Shown in pieces: positions 9,780-18,179 of a stretch of DNA of 64,000 nt. Position 1 is the stretch's first letter. Every line of letters starts with the position of its first letter. Under the pieces are notes generated by a model. The model saw only the letters and a list, made by a program, of their open reading frames with translations. It was not told the DNA's origin and ran no database searches. Made by a program: the position numbers and the translations under genes. Source of the stretch: Kappaphycus alvarezii (lineage: Eukaryota; Rhodophyta; Florideophyceae; Gigartinales; Solieriaceae); assembly GCA_002205965.3 (NCBI GenBank), contig NADL03000689.1, forward strand, positions 496,001 through 560,000, given 5' to 3'.

Positions 9780-9839
9780 GCTGGTGTCGGTTGTTTTTTT
9801 GTTACTTTACTTGCGCGCACCCGACACTTCGCCTACATA

Positions 9840-10023
9840 CAGTGCGGTGCAAAAGTAGACTCAAATGAATTGAGAAAAACATTAAAATAAGCCAGATATA
9901 CTTTGTACCACAAAAAACTTCTTTAAAAGCTGAGTAGAACAGCTGCATTCTTTTTAAAGAAAACAAAAGACAGAACGTGTGGGAACAAAAACTGTGATTT
10001 TACGGGTGCAAAAGTATAGACTC
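9840..10023. repeat. Left terminal inverted repeat of the Tc1-like element
   Basis: About 184 bp are repeated inverted at 11174-11344 plus 16681-16692. Shared landmarks are AAATAAGCCAGATATA, GTACCACAAAAA, AAAGAAAACAAAAGACAG, and an internal second copy of the tip motif TGCAAAAGTATAGACTC at about 10008-10024. Internal repetition of the tip is typical of IR/DR-type Tc1 elements, whose transposase binds twice in each repeat. The arms differ by scattered substitutions and small indels. Confidence 0.85.
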
Positions 10024-10061
10024 GATCACATTTATTCTCAAACAATAGGCCTTTAGAGGTC

Positions 10062-11059
10062 TTAATATGATATTTGTGCCCCACAACGGCTAACAACAGA
10101 TAAAATGCGACGTTTCATTGATTTTACCAGATTCTGGAGGAGCTCTTCAGAAATGAGGGACCACTCCTTGAGAATCGCCTCTTTCAAATCTACCATGGAT
10201 GAAAACTGCTTTCCATCCTGGTACACCCGGCGAGTGAGGATCCCCCATAGGTTCTCGATTGGGTTCAAGTCAGGAGCCCTTGATGGCCATTCCAAAACAT
10301 CGATATAGTTTTCATTAAACCAGGCCTTGGTAGAGTTAGAAACATGAATCGGACAGTTGTCTTGTTGAAATGTCCAAGATTCTCCATGATTCATGGCAGC
10401 CCATGGCAACAAATGATTCTTGAGAACCCCTTGATACCTTGTAGAGTTCATTCGACCCTCAATGAAGACAAGATCACAAATTCTGTACTGAGAAAAACAC
10501 CCCCAAACCATACGATCACCACCACCTTGCTAACACTTACTGTAAATACGTTCTTCAGTGCCTATTTGATGCCCGTAGTATGCGCAACCATCGGGACCAT
10601 CCATGTTGAACTTCTTCTCGTCGGAAAAAATGACTTGCTTCCAAAAAGAATGATCATGCTCCCCTTTTTCCATGCATCAGTTCAATCTCTCCTTTTTGTG
10701 ATGTTCTGTAAGATAGAAAGTAGTCCTCATTTCTTTGTAAGGCAGCTCAGGGCTACTTTGCAGTACTCTTAAGACGCTATACTTCGAAACGTGAAGCTGC
10801 AAGTCTTTTCTGATGCGATTGGCACTGCATCCAGATCGTTTTGCTTCTCGAACGATTTGCCTCCTTGCGGCGGGTGATATCTTGGATAGGCGACCACTTC
10901 TTTTTTGGATCCATAAGACTTTGGATCTTTGAGAAAGCGTGCAACGACAGTTTGAGAGCGCTTCAAATGATCGAAGATCTGCCTTGTGGTGAGTTTTGCA
11001 TTGCGCAAGGCTAAAATTGATGCTTGCTCTTCTGCAGTGAGTTGCCTTTGCCGCGGCAT
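10062..11059 (-). pseudogene. Tc1/mariner-family transposase (DD34E), broken
   Basis: The ATG at 11059 starts the usual N-terminal helix-turn-helix (PRQRQLTAEEQASILAL, TTRQIFDHL). A frame change near 10905 leads into the second DNA-binding half (SKISPAARRQIVREAKRSG). Two in-frame stops follow, TGA at 10677-10679 and TAG at 10530-10532. The catalytic domain is recognisable throughout: first Asp in FSDEKKFNMDGPDG, second in FQQDNCPIHVS, and Glu in PDLNPIENLWG. There are 34 residues between the last two, the signature of Tc1 rather than mariner (DD34D). The total of about 333 codons matches the family. One frameshift and two stops make it inactive. Confidence 0.9.
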
Positions 11060-11173
11060 GATTGCAATGCATTGAAACGCAACGGATGCCTAGAGAGAGG
11101 TGAGGAGAGTCTTTTTGTATGCATTTGTTCATTCTGTTCGCATTTCCCGCCACTTGACAATCTCAAACATTTC

Positions 11174-11344
11174 TTGAGTCTATACTTTTGCACTGGTAAA
11201 ATCACTTTTTTTATTCCCACACATACTGTCTTTTGTTTTCTTTTAAAAATGCTGCTGTTCTCAGCTTTTAAAGACGATTTTTGTGGTACACACTATATCT
11301 GGCTTATTTTAATATTTTTGTCAATTCATTTGGGTCTATACTTT
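11174..11344. repeat. Right terminal inverted repeat of the Tc1-like element, truncated by insertion
   Basis: This is the inverted partner of 9840-10023. It includes GAGTCTATACTTTTGCAC internally and AAGCCAGATATAGTGTGTAC in reverse complement. It ends abruptly at 11344 inside GTCTATACTTT, where the next element's GGTACTTTAATTGG begins. The remaining 12 bp of the repeat lie at 16681-16692. Confidence 0.85.
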
Positions 11345-11667
11345 GGTACTTTAATTGGAAAATTATGGGTGAATATGATAAGGGGGGTTGAACGTGGCCT
11401 TGATCTGCCACTCCGGATAAGTCACGCGGTCACGGTTGCATCAATTGACTGTAAGCACCTTTTAGGAAGGCCACGTAGGCAGCTTACCGTTGTACACCCT
11501 ACACTCGCTGCCGCGGCCGCATATGCTTCCTGGTTTCTACGTAGCAGCCGTACCGCTTGCGCAAGGGGACTTGGACCACGATCAAGACCGGTTCAACAGG
11601 GCTATATAACCGCCAACTTGAAAACCTCTAGCGCAACTTCTGGTTCCTCAAGTCGTCGCTTGTTCTC
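11345..11667 (+). repeat. A1 repeat, left end of the YR element
   Basis: This is a 323-bp direct repeat of 15618-15940, with no indel and one mismatch seen (ACCGCTTGC versus AACGCTTGC). It begins GGTACTTTAATTGG. A TATATAA box lies at 11603-11609, about 125 bp before the gag ATG, so A1 probably carries the element's promoter. Confidence 0.9.
11603..11609 (+). promoter_or_regulatory. TATA box in the A1 repeat
   Basis: GGGCTATATAACC lies within the A1 repeat upstream of the gag-like ORF at 11729. The same sequence is present in A2 at 15876-15882, which would place a start site in the circular form as well. This call rests on sequence match and position only. Confidence 0.45.
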
Positions 11668-11728
11668 ATCCCTCGAACCAGCTCCAGACGAATCTGTCTA
11701 GGTCGACTATCACACTTGCACATCAACC

Positions 11729-12568
11729 ATGTCCCATGCCACCTCCTCTGAATCCTCGCAGTCCGACGCTTCTCGCCTCCATACCCTCGAGAACAAGGTC
11801 ACCGGCATCGAAACCCAGCTCTCGCAGATTGTCAACTTGCTCCAAGCTTCCGCTGGACCGTCGAACCCTCCTGCCGCAGAGCCCGCCGCCGCCGCCGATT
11901 CAGATCCACCGGTATCTGATCCTACCGTCAAGCCCTCAACTGCCGCTGAGGCTTACAAAACGGGCGTTCTTCAGTTCACACTGCCCACGCCCTCTGCAAC
12001 CGCAGTTGCCGACACACTCGCTACCCGCCAGGAATACGCTGAGGTCGGCAAACTCAACAAGTACCAGCGTCCTAGCTCCGTCGCTCCCTATCCCGCCAAG
12101 AGGTTCATTCCGGAACCAGAAGGTCTTTTCGGTCGCATCAAGGCCGCTGACGTTCGTGACGGGTGGGAAGCGGAAGTACTCTGGAACGTTGGGCACAACT
12201 GTGAGACCGCCATCGCCTGCGCTCACCGGGTCACCGAGGCCCTCCAGAACAAAGACATCTCAGCCGCTACTGAGTTCTTCTCTGTTCTACACCACTACTT
12301 GGAGGCCACTTACAACCGCATTCTGGAACGGACCGACTTCTTCACTGACTCTGTCGAGTCCGGAAAGTCCGAAGCCATCCTGCTCCAGCGTTACCTTCGT
12401 GAAGACGACTACCCGTATTCTTCTGAGCTCTATCGCTCAACTAAGGCCAAGTTCGCTGAATTGCGCTCCCAGGCATACGCTAAGGAGTTCAACAAACAGG
12501 CCGCTCAAGGCTCTCGACCTCGCAAGAATCAGTCCGGAAAAGGTTCCAAGGACTCTAAGTCCAACTAA
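11729..12568 (+). CDS. Gag-like protein of the YR retrotransposon
   Basis: An intact 279-aa ORF starts at ATG 11729 in a good position 62 bp after A1. Residues about 10-35 can form a coiled coil (TLENKVTGIETQLSQIVNLLQ). A proline/alanine/serine linker follows. Residues about 95-240 are a helical domain with conserved-looking aromatic residues. The C-terminus is basic and glycine/serine-rich (SRPRKNQSGKGSKDSKSN), suited to RNA binding. There is no CCHC knuckle. Coiled-coil plus basic-tail Gag proteins are usual in DIRS/Ngaro-group elements. The ORF ends 35 bp before the RT ORF. A longer overlapping plus-strand frame (11736-14500) is a shadow. Confidence 0.75.
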   Translation: MSHATSSESSQSDASRLHTLENKVTGIETQLSQIVNLLQASAGPSNPPAAEPAAAADSDPPVSDPTVKPSTAAEAYKTGVLQFTLPTPSATAVADTLATRQEYAEVGKLNKYQRPSSVAPYPAKRFIPEPEGLFGRIKAADVRDGWEAEVLWNVGHNCETAIACAHRVTEALQNKDISAATEFFSVLHHYLEATYNRILERTDFFTDSVESGKSEAILLQRYLREDDYPYSSELYRSTKAKFAELRSQAYAKEFNKQAAQGSRPRKNQSGKGSKDSKSN

Positions 12569-12603
12569 AGACGTCGCCTCCGCGACTCTTTCTTTCTGTC
12601 CCT

Positions 12604-14559
12604 ATGTCCCACGTCCTCTGGCGCAATACCCAGTGCGCCGCTCCCTTCTGGGCCGAAACCCTCGGCGCCTCGAAATTCCTCGTCCGCGCTTTGCGGTTTG
12701 GGGTCTACGAAAAACCCATCACAACCTCCCTTTCACGCACAAAATTCCAACTCCCTCAAATCCCCATCGATCCCCAAGACCGGGAATTCTTCGATTCAGC
12801 AATATCGGATGCGCTCCACCGTCGCAGTTACGAAGAAATCTCCGAGTCGACCGCTCTTTCCTTACACCAAGCTGGCTTCCCTATCTCCAACGCCTTTGTG
12901 ACAACTTCAGCGGAAAAGAAGCGGCTCGTGGTCAATCTTTCTCGGCAATCTACCCTATTTCGGGATATCCCCGTTCGCATGGAAACATTAGAAGGATTCG
13001 CACTGGACCTCCAGAAATCCGACATGATGTTTTCTTTCGATATCGCCAAAGGTTACCACCATTTCCGTCTACACCCCGATATTCGAAATTGGTTCGTGTT
13101 CAAAGTAGACCATCGCTACTTTCGCTGTGTTGCCCTCCCTTTCGGATGGAAACTCTCTCCCGCCTACTTCATCAAGTTCATGCGACCTTTCGTTCAATAT
13201 GTCCGGGAAACCTTACGTCTCCGAATCCATCCCTACATGGACGACTTCTTGGTGGCTCTAAACCGTCCTTCACGCCTCAACAAGGCCCGCCGACAGATCG
13301 ATTCTCTGCTCCGCTCGTGTGGACTTCAGAGAAAGGAGGACAAAGGTCACTGGGAAGGAACGAGGCAGATCGAGCATTTGGGATTTCTAATCGATACAGA
13401 CCGTCTAGTTTTTGGGATTACGGCTCGAAGGATGGAAAAGTTGCGAGGTATTGCCCGGCAACTATTACGCCAAGCACGCCGCAATCGCCGACTAGTCGAC
13501 GTATCACTGCTACGCCACTTCGCAGGCGTCGCTATCTCATGCTCGCTCGCTATGCCCCTCGCCCGGTTCTACACTCGATCAATTTACGAGTCTCTCAAGA
13601 CGAATCTGAGCAACACGGGGAAACGCGTGAGGCTTCTACACGCCGCTCTTCGGGACCTGCGCTTCTGGAGGGACCTCACTACCAATCCTCCAGAAAGGCC
13701 TATCGCTACCCCACAGCCAACATTGGCCCTACACTCAGACGCGTCGACGGGAGTCGGACAGGGAGGAACATTGGGATCGGATCTGAGGCCAGGGGTACAG
13801 GGTTGTTGGGAGGCTCGCGGACTCTGGGACCCCGTACTGCGAGTCAAGCCAATAACTTTCTTGGAACTACGGGCCGTCACGGACAATATTCGGGCCTTCG
13901 CGTCGTTGCTGAAGAACGGGACTCATCTCAAGATTTGGGAGGACAATCAGGCGGTGGTATCGATACTCAATGCGATGACCACCAAGTCTCGGCCCTTAAT
14001 GACAGAGCTCCGTTCGCTACACCGCTTGCTTCTCAAACTCGGGATCACCATCGAATCACAGTATCTGCCCTCGGCAGTCAACCGTTTCGCCGACCGACTG
14101 TCACGCCTTCAGACACTCGACGATTGGAGGATCAATACCAAGCCCCTTCAGCCTCTACTCGAATCTTTCCCGCCAACAATCGACAGATTCGCAGACAACA
14201 CCAATCGGATCTGCAGGAGGTACAACAGCGAGTTTGCGTCTCCTGGCTCCCTGGCCGTAGACGCGCTCTCCCAGGATTGGAAATCAGAAGTCAATTTTTG
14301 GAACCCGCCCCTCAAGTTGATACCACTCGTCGTAGCCAAGATCATCAAGGAACAGGCCGCAGGAATCTTGGTCACGCCGTATTGGCCCGCTCAATCATGG
14401 TTTCTCAACCTGCGCCAACTGTCACGGCCACACGTATTCGCCGCCGACAACCTCTACCTACCGCCTCTGTGGGCTCCGCCGTCGATGCCCGTCCCACCGT
14501 GGAACATCGCCGTCTGGAAAATCTCGCAGAAGAAGCACGATCGCTACCGCTCGCAGTGA
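12604..14559 (+). CDS. Reverse transcriptase-RNase H of the YR retrotransposon
   Basis: An intact 651-aa ORF from ATG 12604. The RT part shows RLVVNLSRQ, FSFDIAKGYHHFRLHP, ALPFGWKLSPAYFIKFM and the catalytic YMDD (13234-13245) followed by FLVAL. RNase H follows with LHSDASTGVGQGGTLG, FLELRAVTDNI, IWEDNQAVVSIL and NRFADRLSR. After RNase H comes the block DRFADNTN, AVDALSQDW and NPPLKLIPLVVAKI, shared by DIRS/Ngaro-type and related elements. In DIRS1-group elements this region is occupied by a methyltransferase domain, and the NPP triplet resembles motif IV of amino-methyltransferases, but I would not call an active enzyme. All catalytic residues expected for RT are present, so this ORF may still be functional. 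Confidence 0.9.
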   Translation: MSHVLWRNTQCAAPFWAETLGASKFLVRALRFGVYEKPITTSLSRTKFQLPQIPIDPQDREFFDSAISDALHRRSYEEISESTALSLHQAGFPISNAFVTTSAEKKRLVVNLSRQSTLFRDIPVRMETLEGFALDLQKSDMMFSFDIAKGYHHFRLHPDIRNWFVFKVDHRYFRCVALPFGWKLSPAYFIKFMRPFVQYVRETLRLRIHPYMDDFLVALNRPSRLNKARRQIDSLLRSCGLQRKEDKGHWEGTRQIEHLGFLIDTDRLVFGITARRMEKLRGIARQLLRQARRNRRLVDVSLLRHFAGVAISCSLAMPLARFYTRSIYESLKTNLSNTGKRVRLLHAALRDLRFWRDLTTNPPERPIATPQPTLALHSDASTGVGQGGTLGSDLRPGVQGCWEARGLWDPVLRVKPITFLELRAVTDNIRAFASLLKNGTHLKIWEDNQAVVSILNAMTTKSRPLMTELRSLHRLLLKLGITIESQYLPSAVNRFADRLSRLQTLDDWRINTKPLQPLLESFPPTIDRFADNTNRICRRYNSEFASPGSLAVDALSQDWKSEVNFWNPPLKLIPLVVAKIIKEQAAGILVTPYWPAQSWFLNLRQLSRPHVFAADNLYLPPLWAPPSMPVPPWNIAVWKISQKKHDRYRSQ

Positions 14560-14630
14560 CTCTCCAGCAATCTGTGCTTACAGCGGCCGGGTTAGGGAAT
14601 ACTTCGGGGGGGAATACTATTGCACGGATC

Positions 14631-15565
14631 ATGCCAAAGGCACGTACCCCAAACACCTGGCGCTCGAATGAGATACTATGGAAGAAATGGGTTACTTTTT
14701 GCTCCCAGGATGGAATCGACCCACTGGAGGGCTCCGAAGGTCCTTTACTTCGCTATCTGGGTTGGCTCTTTGATGAATCTCGTGTAAGTGCTGGATCAGT
14801 TCGTAACTATCTCTCCGCGGTTACAACTGCTCACACCAGGATTGGTCGCCCCCTCACTCTCACCCCTTTGATACAGCTCGCAGTAACTGCATATCAGCAA
14901 GCCGATTTGGAACGCAAAATCATAACCGACCCGGAAGCCTCTAAGGAACGTCGCGCTTTGCCAAGCTCGGTGGCCCGCCAAATCTTCCAAGCCGCTATGA
15001 CTTCTCCAACGACAGATTTGGAATTTCTACGAAATTCTTGCGCAATACTCGTGAGCTACGTGTTCTTCGAGCGGGGCGAAGCTGGGATATCCTTGCTACT
15101 GGACAACATTGCTGTCAACGCTCAATCTATCGATATCGCAATAGCGCTCCGCAAGAACAAGCAACGGGTTTCGCACACGCTCTCCTACCGTCGGAATTCA
15201 AACTGTTCGGAAAGTCTGATTGATTTGTGCTTCGTTATGATGTTCTACGCCGTGGGAATACTTCTAAATCGCGCTATTATTGGGCTTTACCGGGTACTCG
15301 CTTGTCTACTAGCGCACGCACCCTATCTATCTGGATTTCTTCTACGCTCTCTCGTCTGAAAATAACCCCACCACCGCAGGTTACTTGGTCCTCACACTCT
15401 CTACGTATGGGCGCTGCATCTGAAAGCGCAGCGATCGGGGTCCAAGAATACCGTATCCTCATCTGGGGTGATTGGTCAGCCGGCAGAACGTTTCGAGAAT
15501 CGTATTTGGATGGAAGAGTGCAACCGTGTGAAGATTCGTATTTCTTCTTCGGCCACTTGTTGTAA
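14631..15565 (+). pseudogene. Tyrosine recombinase of the YR retrotransposon, one frameshift
   Basis: Sequence downstream of ATG 14631 (the frame is open further 5' and overlaps the RT end) gives an N-terminal SAM-like domain (TWRSNEILWKKWVTF, YLGWLFDESRVSAGSVRNYLSAV). The catalytic Arg follows in FERGEAG (CGG at 15072-15074). Between about 15190 and 15260 the sense moves to another frame, which carries HSLRMGAASESAA (His-x-x-Arg, His codon at 15393) and GDWSAGRTFRESYLD with the nucleophilic Tyr at 15503-15505. The R, HxxR and Y residues are therefore all present but on two frames. It ends at TAA 35 bp before B1. A single base change would account for the break. Confidence 0.85.
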
Positions 15566-15599
15566 CCGCAGTCTCGAAGCAAATCCTTTGAATTTGGTT

Positions 15600-15617
15600 T
15601 TTCTCTATGTTTAATTC
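15600..15617 (+). repeat. B1 repeat, internal copy of the right end of the YR element
   Basis: Eighteen bases, TTTCTCTATG then TTTAATTC, are identical to 16663-16680 and directly abut A2. Flanking similarity is weak beyond this core. Such a short B repeat is unusual but satisfies the circle-junction logic of split direct repeats. Confidence 0.7.
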
Positions 15618-15940
15618 GGTACTTTAATTGGAAAATTATGGGTGAATATGATAAGGGGGGTTGAACGTGGCCTTGATCTGCCACTCCGGATAAGTCACGC
15701 GGTCACGGTTGCATCAATTGACTGTAAGCACCTTTTAGGAAGGCCACGTAGGCAGCTTACCGTTGTACACCCTACACTCGCTGCCGCGGCCGCATATGCT
15801 TCCTGGTTTCTACGTAGCAGCCGTAACGCTTGCGCAAGGGGACTTGGACCACGATCAAGACCGGTTCAACAGGGCTATATAACCGCCAACTTGAAAACCT
15901 CTAGCGCAACTTCTGGTTCCTCAAGTCGTCGCTTGTTCTC
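15618..15940 (+). repeat. A2 repeat, internal copy of the left end
   Basis: Direct copy of 11345-11667, offset by exactly 4,273 bp without indels. It contains the same TATATAA box. Downstream of A2 (15941 on) the sequence no longer matches the region after A1. Confidence 0.9.
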
Positions 15941-16662
15941 CCGCCTCCCGCCCTCCATTCATCCTTCATGGCCCATTCACAAGTCATCGTTGTTCTTTGT
16001 TTCATTTGTTTGAATCCTTTGAGTATTGTTTTCTTTACACGTGTCGAATCAAAATTGTGCGTCCTTCGGTCGCTCAGTGCATTGTGATTTGAAATATCGT
16101 GTCATTTGGATATTATGGTTTCTTTCATTTTCGATATCATACCTCGCATCATTAATCGCTCTCAAGTTCGCTTGCAGGAGTATCGCTTTCGCAACACGTC
16201 AACCGGACAAGTCGTAAGCTTCCGCAAGACAGAAATCTTCTATGAGGGTGCTAAATTAGTGGTCAACCGATTTCTCGGTTCTCTGAACGAAGATCGCCAC
16301 GAGAAGGCTTTAGCGTGAAATTCATGTTACAGAGACGGGCCGATCGGCCCGCGACAAATGAAGGCACTTGCGTACCTCCGATCCACCCTCGTGAGAGAAT
16401 GGACACCTCAAGATGACTGTCACATCTCGTGAAATCTGGGACTGACGATACCTCAATTTTTAGCGTGATTTGGGATGGGACGCTAGCACCCTAACCATCT
16501 CATGGAAATCGTCTTTTCCAAAATTTGACTCACCTAACCCTCTTAGTTTCGCCATCCCTGTCGAGACGGCTACTGACGACGTATGCGACGAGAACGCGGG
16601 GTATGTTATACGTCATGTTTTAGCTATTTTACCTTTAAGTGAATCTAGTAAATGTGTTTGTG
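15941..16662 (+). other. 3' segment of the YR element between A2 and B2
   Basis: About 720 bp separate A2 from B2. A 67-aa frame (about 16118-16318, MVSFIFDIIPRI...HEKALA) is present but resembles nothing I know. It has a hydrophobic start followed by charged sequence. Textbook Ngaro/PAT elements have A2 and B2 close together, so this segment may be an extra 3' region or a later insertion. Confidence 0.4.
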
Positions 16663-16680
16663 TTTCTCTATGTTTAATTC
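16663..16680 (+). repeat. B2 repeat, right terminus of the YR element
   Basis: Identical to B1 at 15600-15617. It is followed at once by AGCACTGCACTG, the missing tip of the Tc1 inverted repeat, which marks 16680 as the end of the element. Confidence 0.75.
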
Positions 16681-16740
16681 AGCACTGCACTGTGTATAGG
16701 CAAGCACCGGGAATGCATGTGGCCGAAGGGTATTTTTTAA

Positions 16741-16850
16741 GTACAGTACAGTATTGTACTGTCAGGCTGTTGATTACAGTACTGTATTGTACTTGACATA
16801 CCGTACAATAGTCCACAACAATACAGCGTTGTACAGTTTGAAGCATTTTG
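16741..16850. promoter_or_regulatory. Cluster of TACTGTA/GTACAGTA motifs upstream of the cycloisomerase gene
   Basis: At least six overlapping copies of GTACAGTA, TACTGTA, ATTGTAC and their complements occur in about 110 bp, including GTACAGTACAGTATTGTAC and TTACAGTACTGTATTGTAC. The cluster lies 230-340 bp before the ATG at 17079 and just outside the transposon nest. Similar clusters precede NUP107, the divergent HAT1 pair and the PP2C-like gene, so I infer a recurring promoter element. The binding factor is unknown. Confidence 0.5.
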
Positions 16851-17078
16851 AATTTCAATTGAACCATTTTTGTCAGCGGCTGCGCTCTGCACATTGCGCT
16901 GACACATCACTTCTCCCATATTTTGGACCTGACAATGAACTCTGACATCGACAACAGCATTTGAAGTAGCCAGAAAACATTTTCGCGACCTCTTCTTGTA
17001 GAGTGCATCATCGAAACCCCGACACTTCCCCGACTTGCCGTTGATTGTGGGCCCTGCCATAACACGTGAAATTCCCAT

Positions 17079-18179
17079 ATGACAATCATGAACGATAATC
17101 TCATCGCATCTCCATGTCAACCTGTGTTCTCTGCTGCAAAACACTCCTCTCCACCTCCCTCGCATTCTACCTGGTTTGCAGCCGATCCCTCGAAAGCCTA
17201 CTACGAAAGAATCTCCCTCATCTGGGCCCCTCTTTCCATGCTCACTCTTCTTGCTGGTGTCTTTGCAACCCCTCTCTACAAATACTGCGATCGCAATTCC
17301 TACCTCGCCATCACCATTGTCGGCTGTCTTCCAGGGCTTCTTATCCCTCTCTTATTCCCTTGCAAAGCTGACCGCGGCCGTCCCCTCACCCACCGCTTCT
17401 GGTTCAAGGCGAATCTCTGGATTTCCATTTTCGCATTCTACGGCAACTATTTCTGGACCCACTACTTTTACCAACTGCTCGGCGCCCAATACCTCTTCGA
17501 CTCTTATCGTTTCAACGACGTTCCTCTCGTTACCTATACCGCTACATATTTCTATTTTACCTTTTACTTTAACTTTGTCAACCTTATCTTGCGTCGCATC
17601 CACCGCCTCACTTCTGACCTCCCGGCCTTTTCCCGCTCTCTACTATGGTGGTCCAACATATGCGCCCTCTCTTACGGTACCGCCCTCTTCGAGGCCCTCT
17701 CCATTCAACATTTCCCTCTTTACACCTACACAAACCGTGAATCCTTTCTGCTCATCGGCTCCGTCGTTTACGCTCTATACTTTATAGTCGGTTTCCCCAT
17801 CTTTTTCGCTCTCGACGAGGATTATTCCCGCACCGTCGCCGGTCGAGGCAACCGCGTTTCCTGCAAATATGCTGTCACCACCGCATTTGCAGCCACCGCC
17901 ATCGTCACTCTGTTGCTTGATCTCTGGCGTTTGTTGCTAGGATCCATCTACGAGCTCGGCGTCGAAGAGGTCATTCCGCTCCCCTTTATCTACCAGAACA
18001 AGGAATGTGAGGCTCCGACCCAACTGCCTATCGACGAGCCCGTTGGGAGCGTGTGCAAGCGGTTAACCACCGAATGTGCTGGTGAGGCCTCCTCTTGGAT
18101 TCAGCAGAGGTGGACATCATTTTCGAGCATGCTGCCTAGGTCGGCCAAAGATGTCACCGCTAATTTGGCCTTGGGATAA
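17079..18179 (+). CDS. CPI1: Cycloeucalenol cycloisomerase (cyclopropylsterol isomerase)
   Basis: This enzyme opens the 9,19-cyclopropane ring of cycloartenol-derived sterols (cycloeucalenol to obtusifoliol) in the endoplasmic reticulum membrane. The 366-aa protein has the plant-family landmarks in order: PSKAYYER (about 37-44), PCKADRG (94-100), WFKANLWI (108-115), YGNYFWTHYFYQLLGAQYLF (121-140, the best-conserved block), NDVPLVTYT, LRRIHRLTSDLP, YFIVGFPIFFALDED and LLLDLWRLLLGSI. Several membrane segments are evident. It is longer than the plant enzyme (about 280 aa), with a 30-residue N-terminal and a 70-residue C-terminal extension. M4 is an alternative start. Its presence implies a cycloartenol-based sterol pathway, as in plants and many algae. 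The transposon nest ends 390 bp upstream. Confidence 0.9.
   Translation: MTIMNDNLIASPCQPVFSAAKHSSPPPSHSTWFAADPSKAYYERISLIWAPLSMLTLLAGVFATPLYKYCDRNSYLAITIVGCLPGLLIPLLFPCKADRGRPLTHRFWFKANLWISIFAFYGNYFWTHYFYQLLGAQYLFDSYRFNDVPLVTYTATYFYFTFYFNFVNLILRRIHRLTSDLPAFSRSLLWWSNICALSYGTALFEALSIQHFPLYTYTNRESFLLIGSVVYALYFIVGFPIFFALDEDYSRTVAGRGNRVSCKYAVTTAFAATAIVTLLLDLWRLLLGSIYELGVEEVIPLPFIYQNKECEAPTQLPIDEPVGSVCKRLTTECAGEASSWIQQRWTSFSSMLPRSAKDVTANLALG

Larger units (their letters stand above)
5286..9839 (-). mobile_element. Ty3/gypsy retrotransposon, gag-pol region with three in-frame stops
   Basis: Reading from 9779 down to 5286 on the minus strand, one frame of 1,498 codons encodes gag, protease, reverse transcriptase, RNase H and integrase in gypsy order. 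There is no frameshift, but there are three stop codons (8583-8585 TAA, 7959-7961 TAA, 7059-7061 TAG). Three catalytic motifs each carry one substitution: protease DCG, RT YLDN and the first integrase Asp as His. LTRs were not identified. On the right, the Tc1-like transposon starts at 9840, and the original flank should resume after 16692. The preserved frame with few lesions suggests recent inactivation. Confidence 0.9.
11345..16680 (+). mobile_element. Tyrosine-recombinase retrotransposon (PAT/Ngaro-like) with split direct repeats
   Basis: The 5,336-bp element encodes Gag-like, RT/RNase H and tyrosine recombinase proteins in that order. Its left 323 bp (A1) recur at 15618-15940 (A2). The 18 bp at its right tip (B2, 16663-16680) recur immediately before A2 (B1, 15600-15617). 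The internal B1-A2 junction therefore equals the junction formed if the two ends were joined, as expected for DIRS-order elements that integrate from a circle. Boundaries are fixed by the Tc1 inverted repeat that it interrupts. There is no target-site duplication, as expected for YR integration. The A copies are nearly identical, so insertion is recent. The recombinase ORF nevertheless carries a frameshift. Confidence 0.85.
9840..16692 (-). mobile_element. Tc1-like DNA transposon, interrupted by a YR retrotransposon
   Basis: The left end is TA (9838-9839) followed by CAGTGCGGTGCAAAAGTA. The right inverted repeat is cut at 11344 after GTCTATACTTT. The missing tip reappears at 16681-16692 as AGCACTGCACTG, next to the right end of the inserted element. 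Joined, the right tip matches the reverse complement of the left tip at almost every base. Without the insert the transposon is about 1.5 kb, typical of Tc1 elements with long inverted repeats. The base pair after 16692 is TG rather than TA, so the target duplication is altered on that side. It inserted just 5' of the gypsy gag. Confidence 0.85.

Noticed and set aside
11736..15359. A 1,207-codon plus-strand open frame across the YR element
   Set aside because: Up to about 14,500 it overlaps, in another register, the Gag and RT ORFs that carry clear motifs, and its translation is Pro/Ser/Arg-rich without domains. Only its last part (from about 14,600) is the recombinase.
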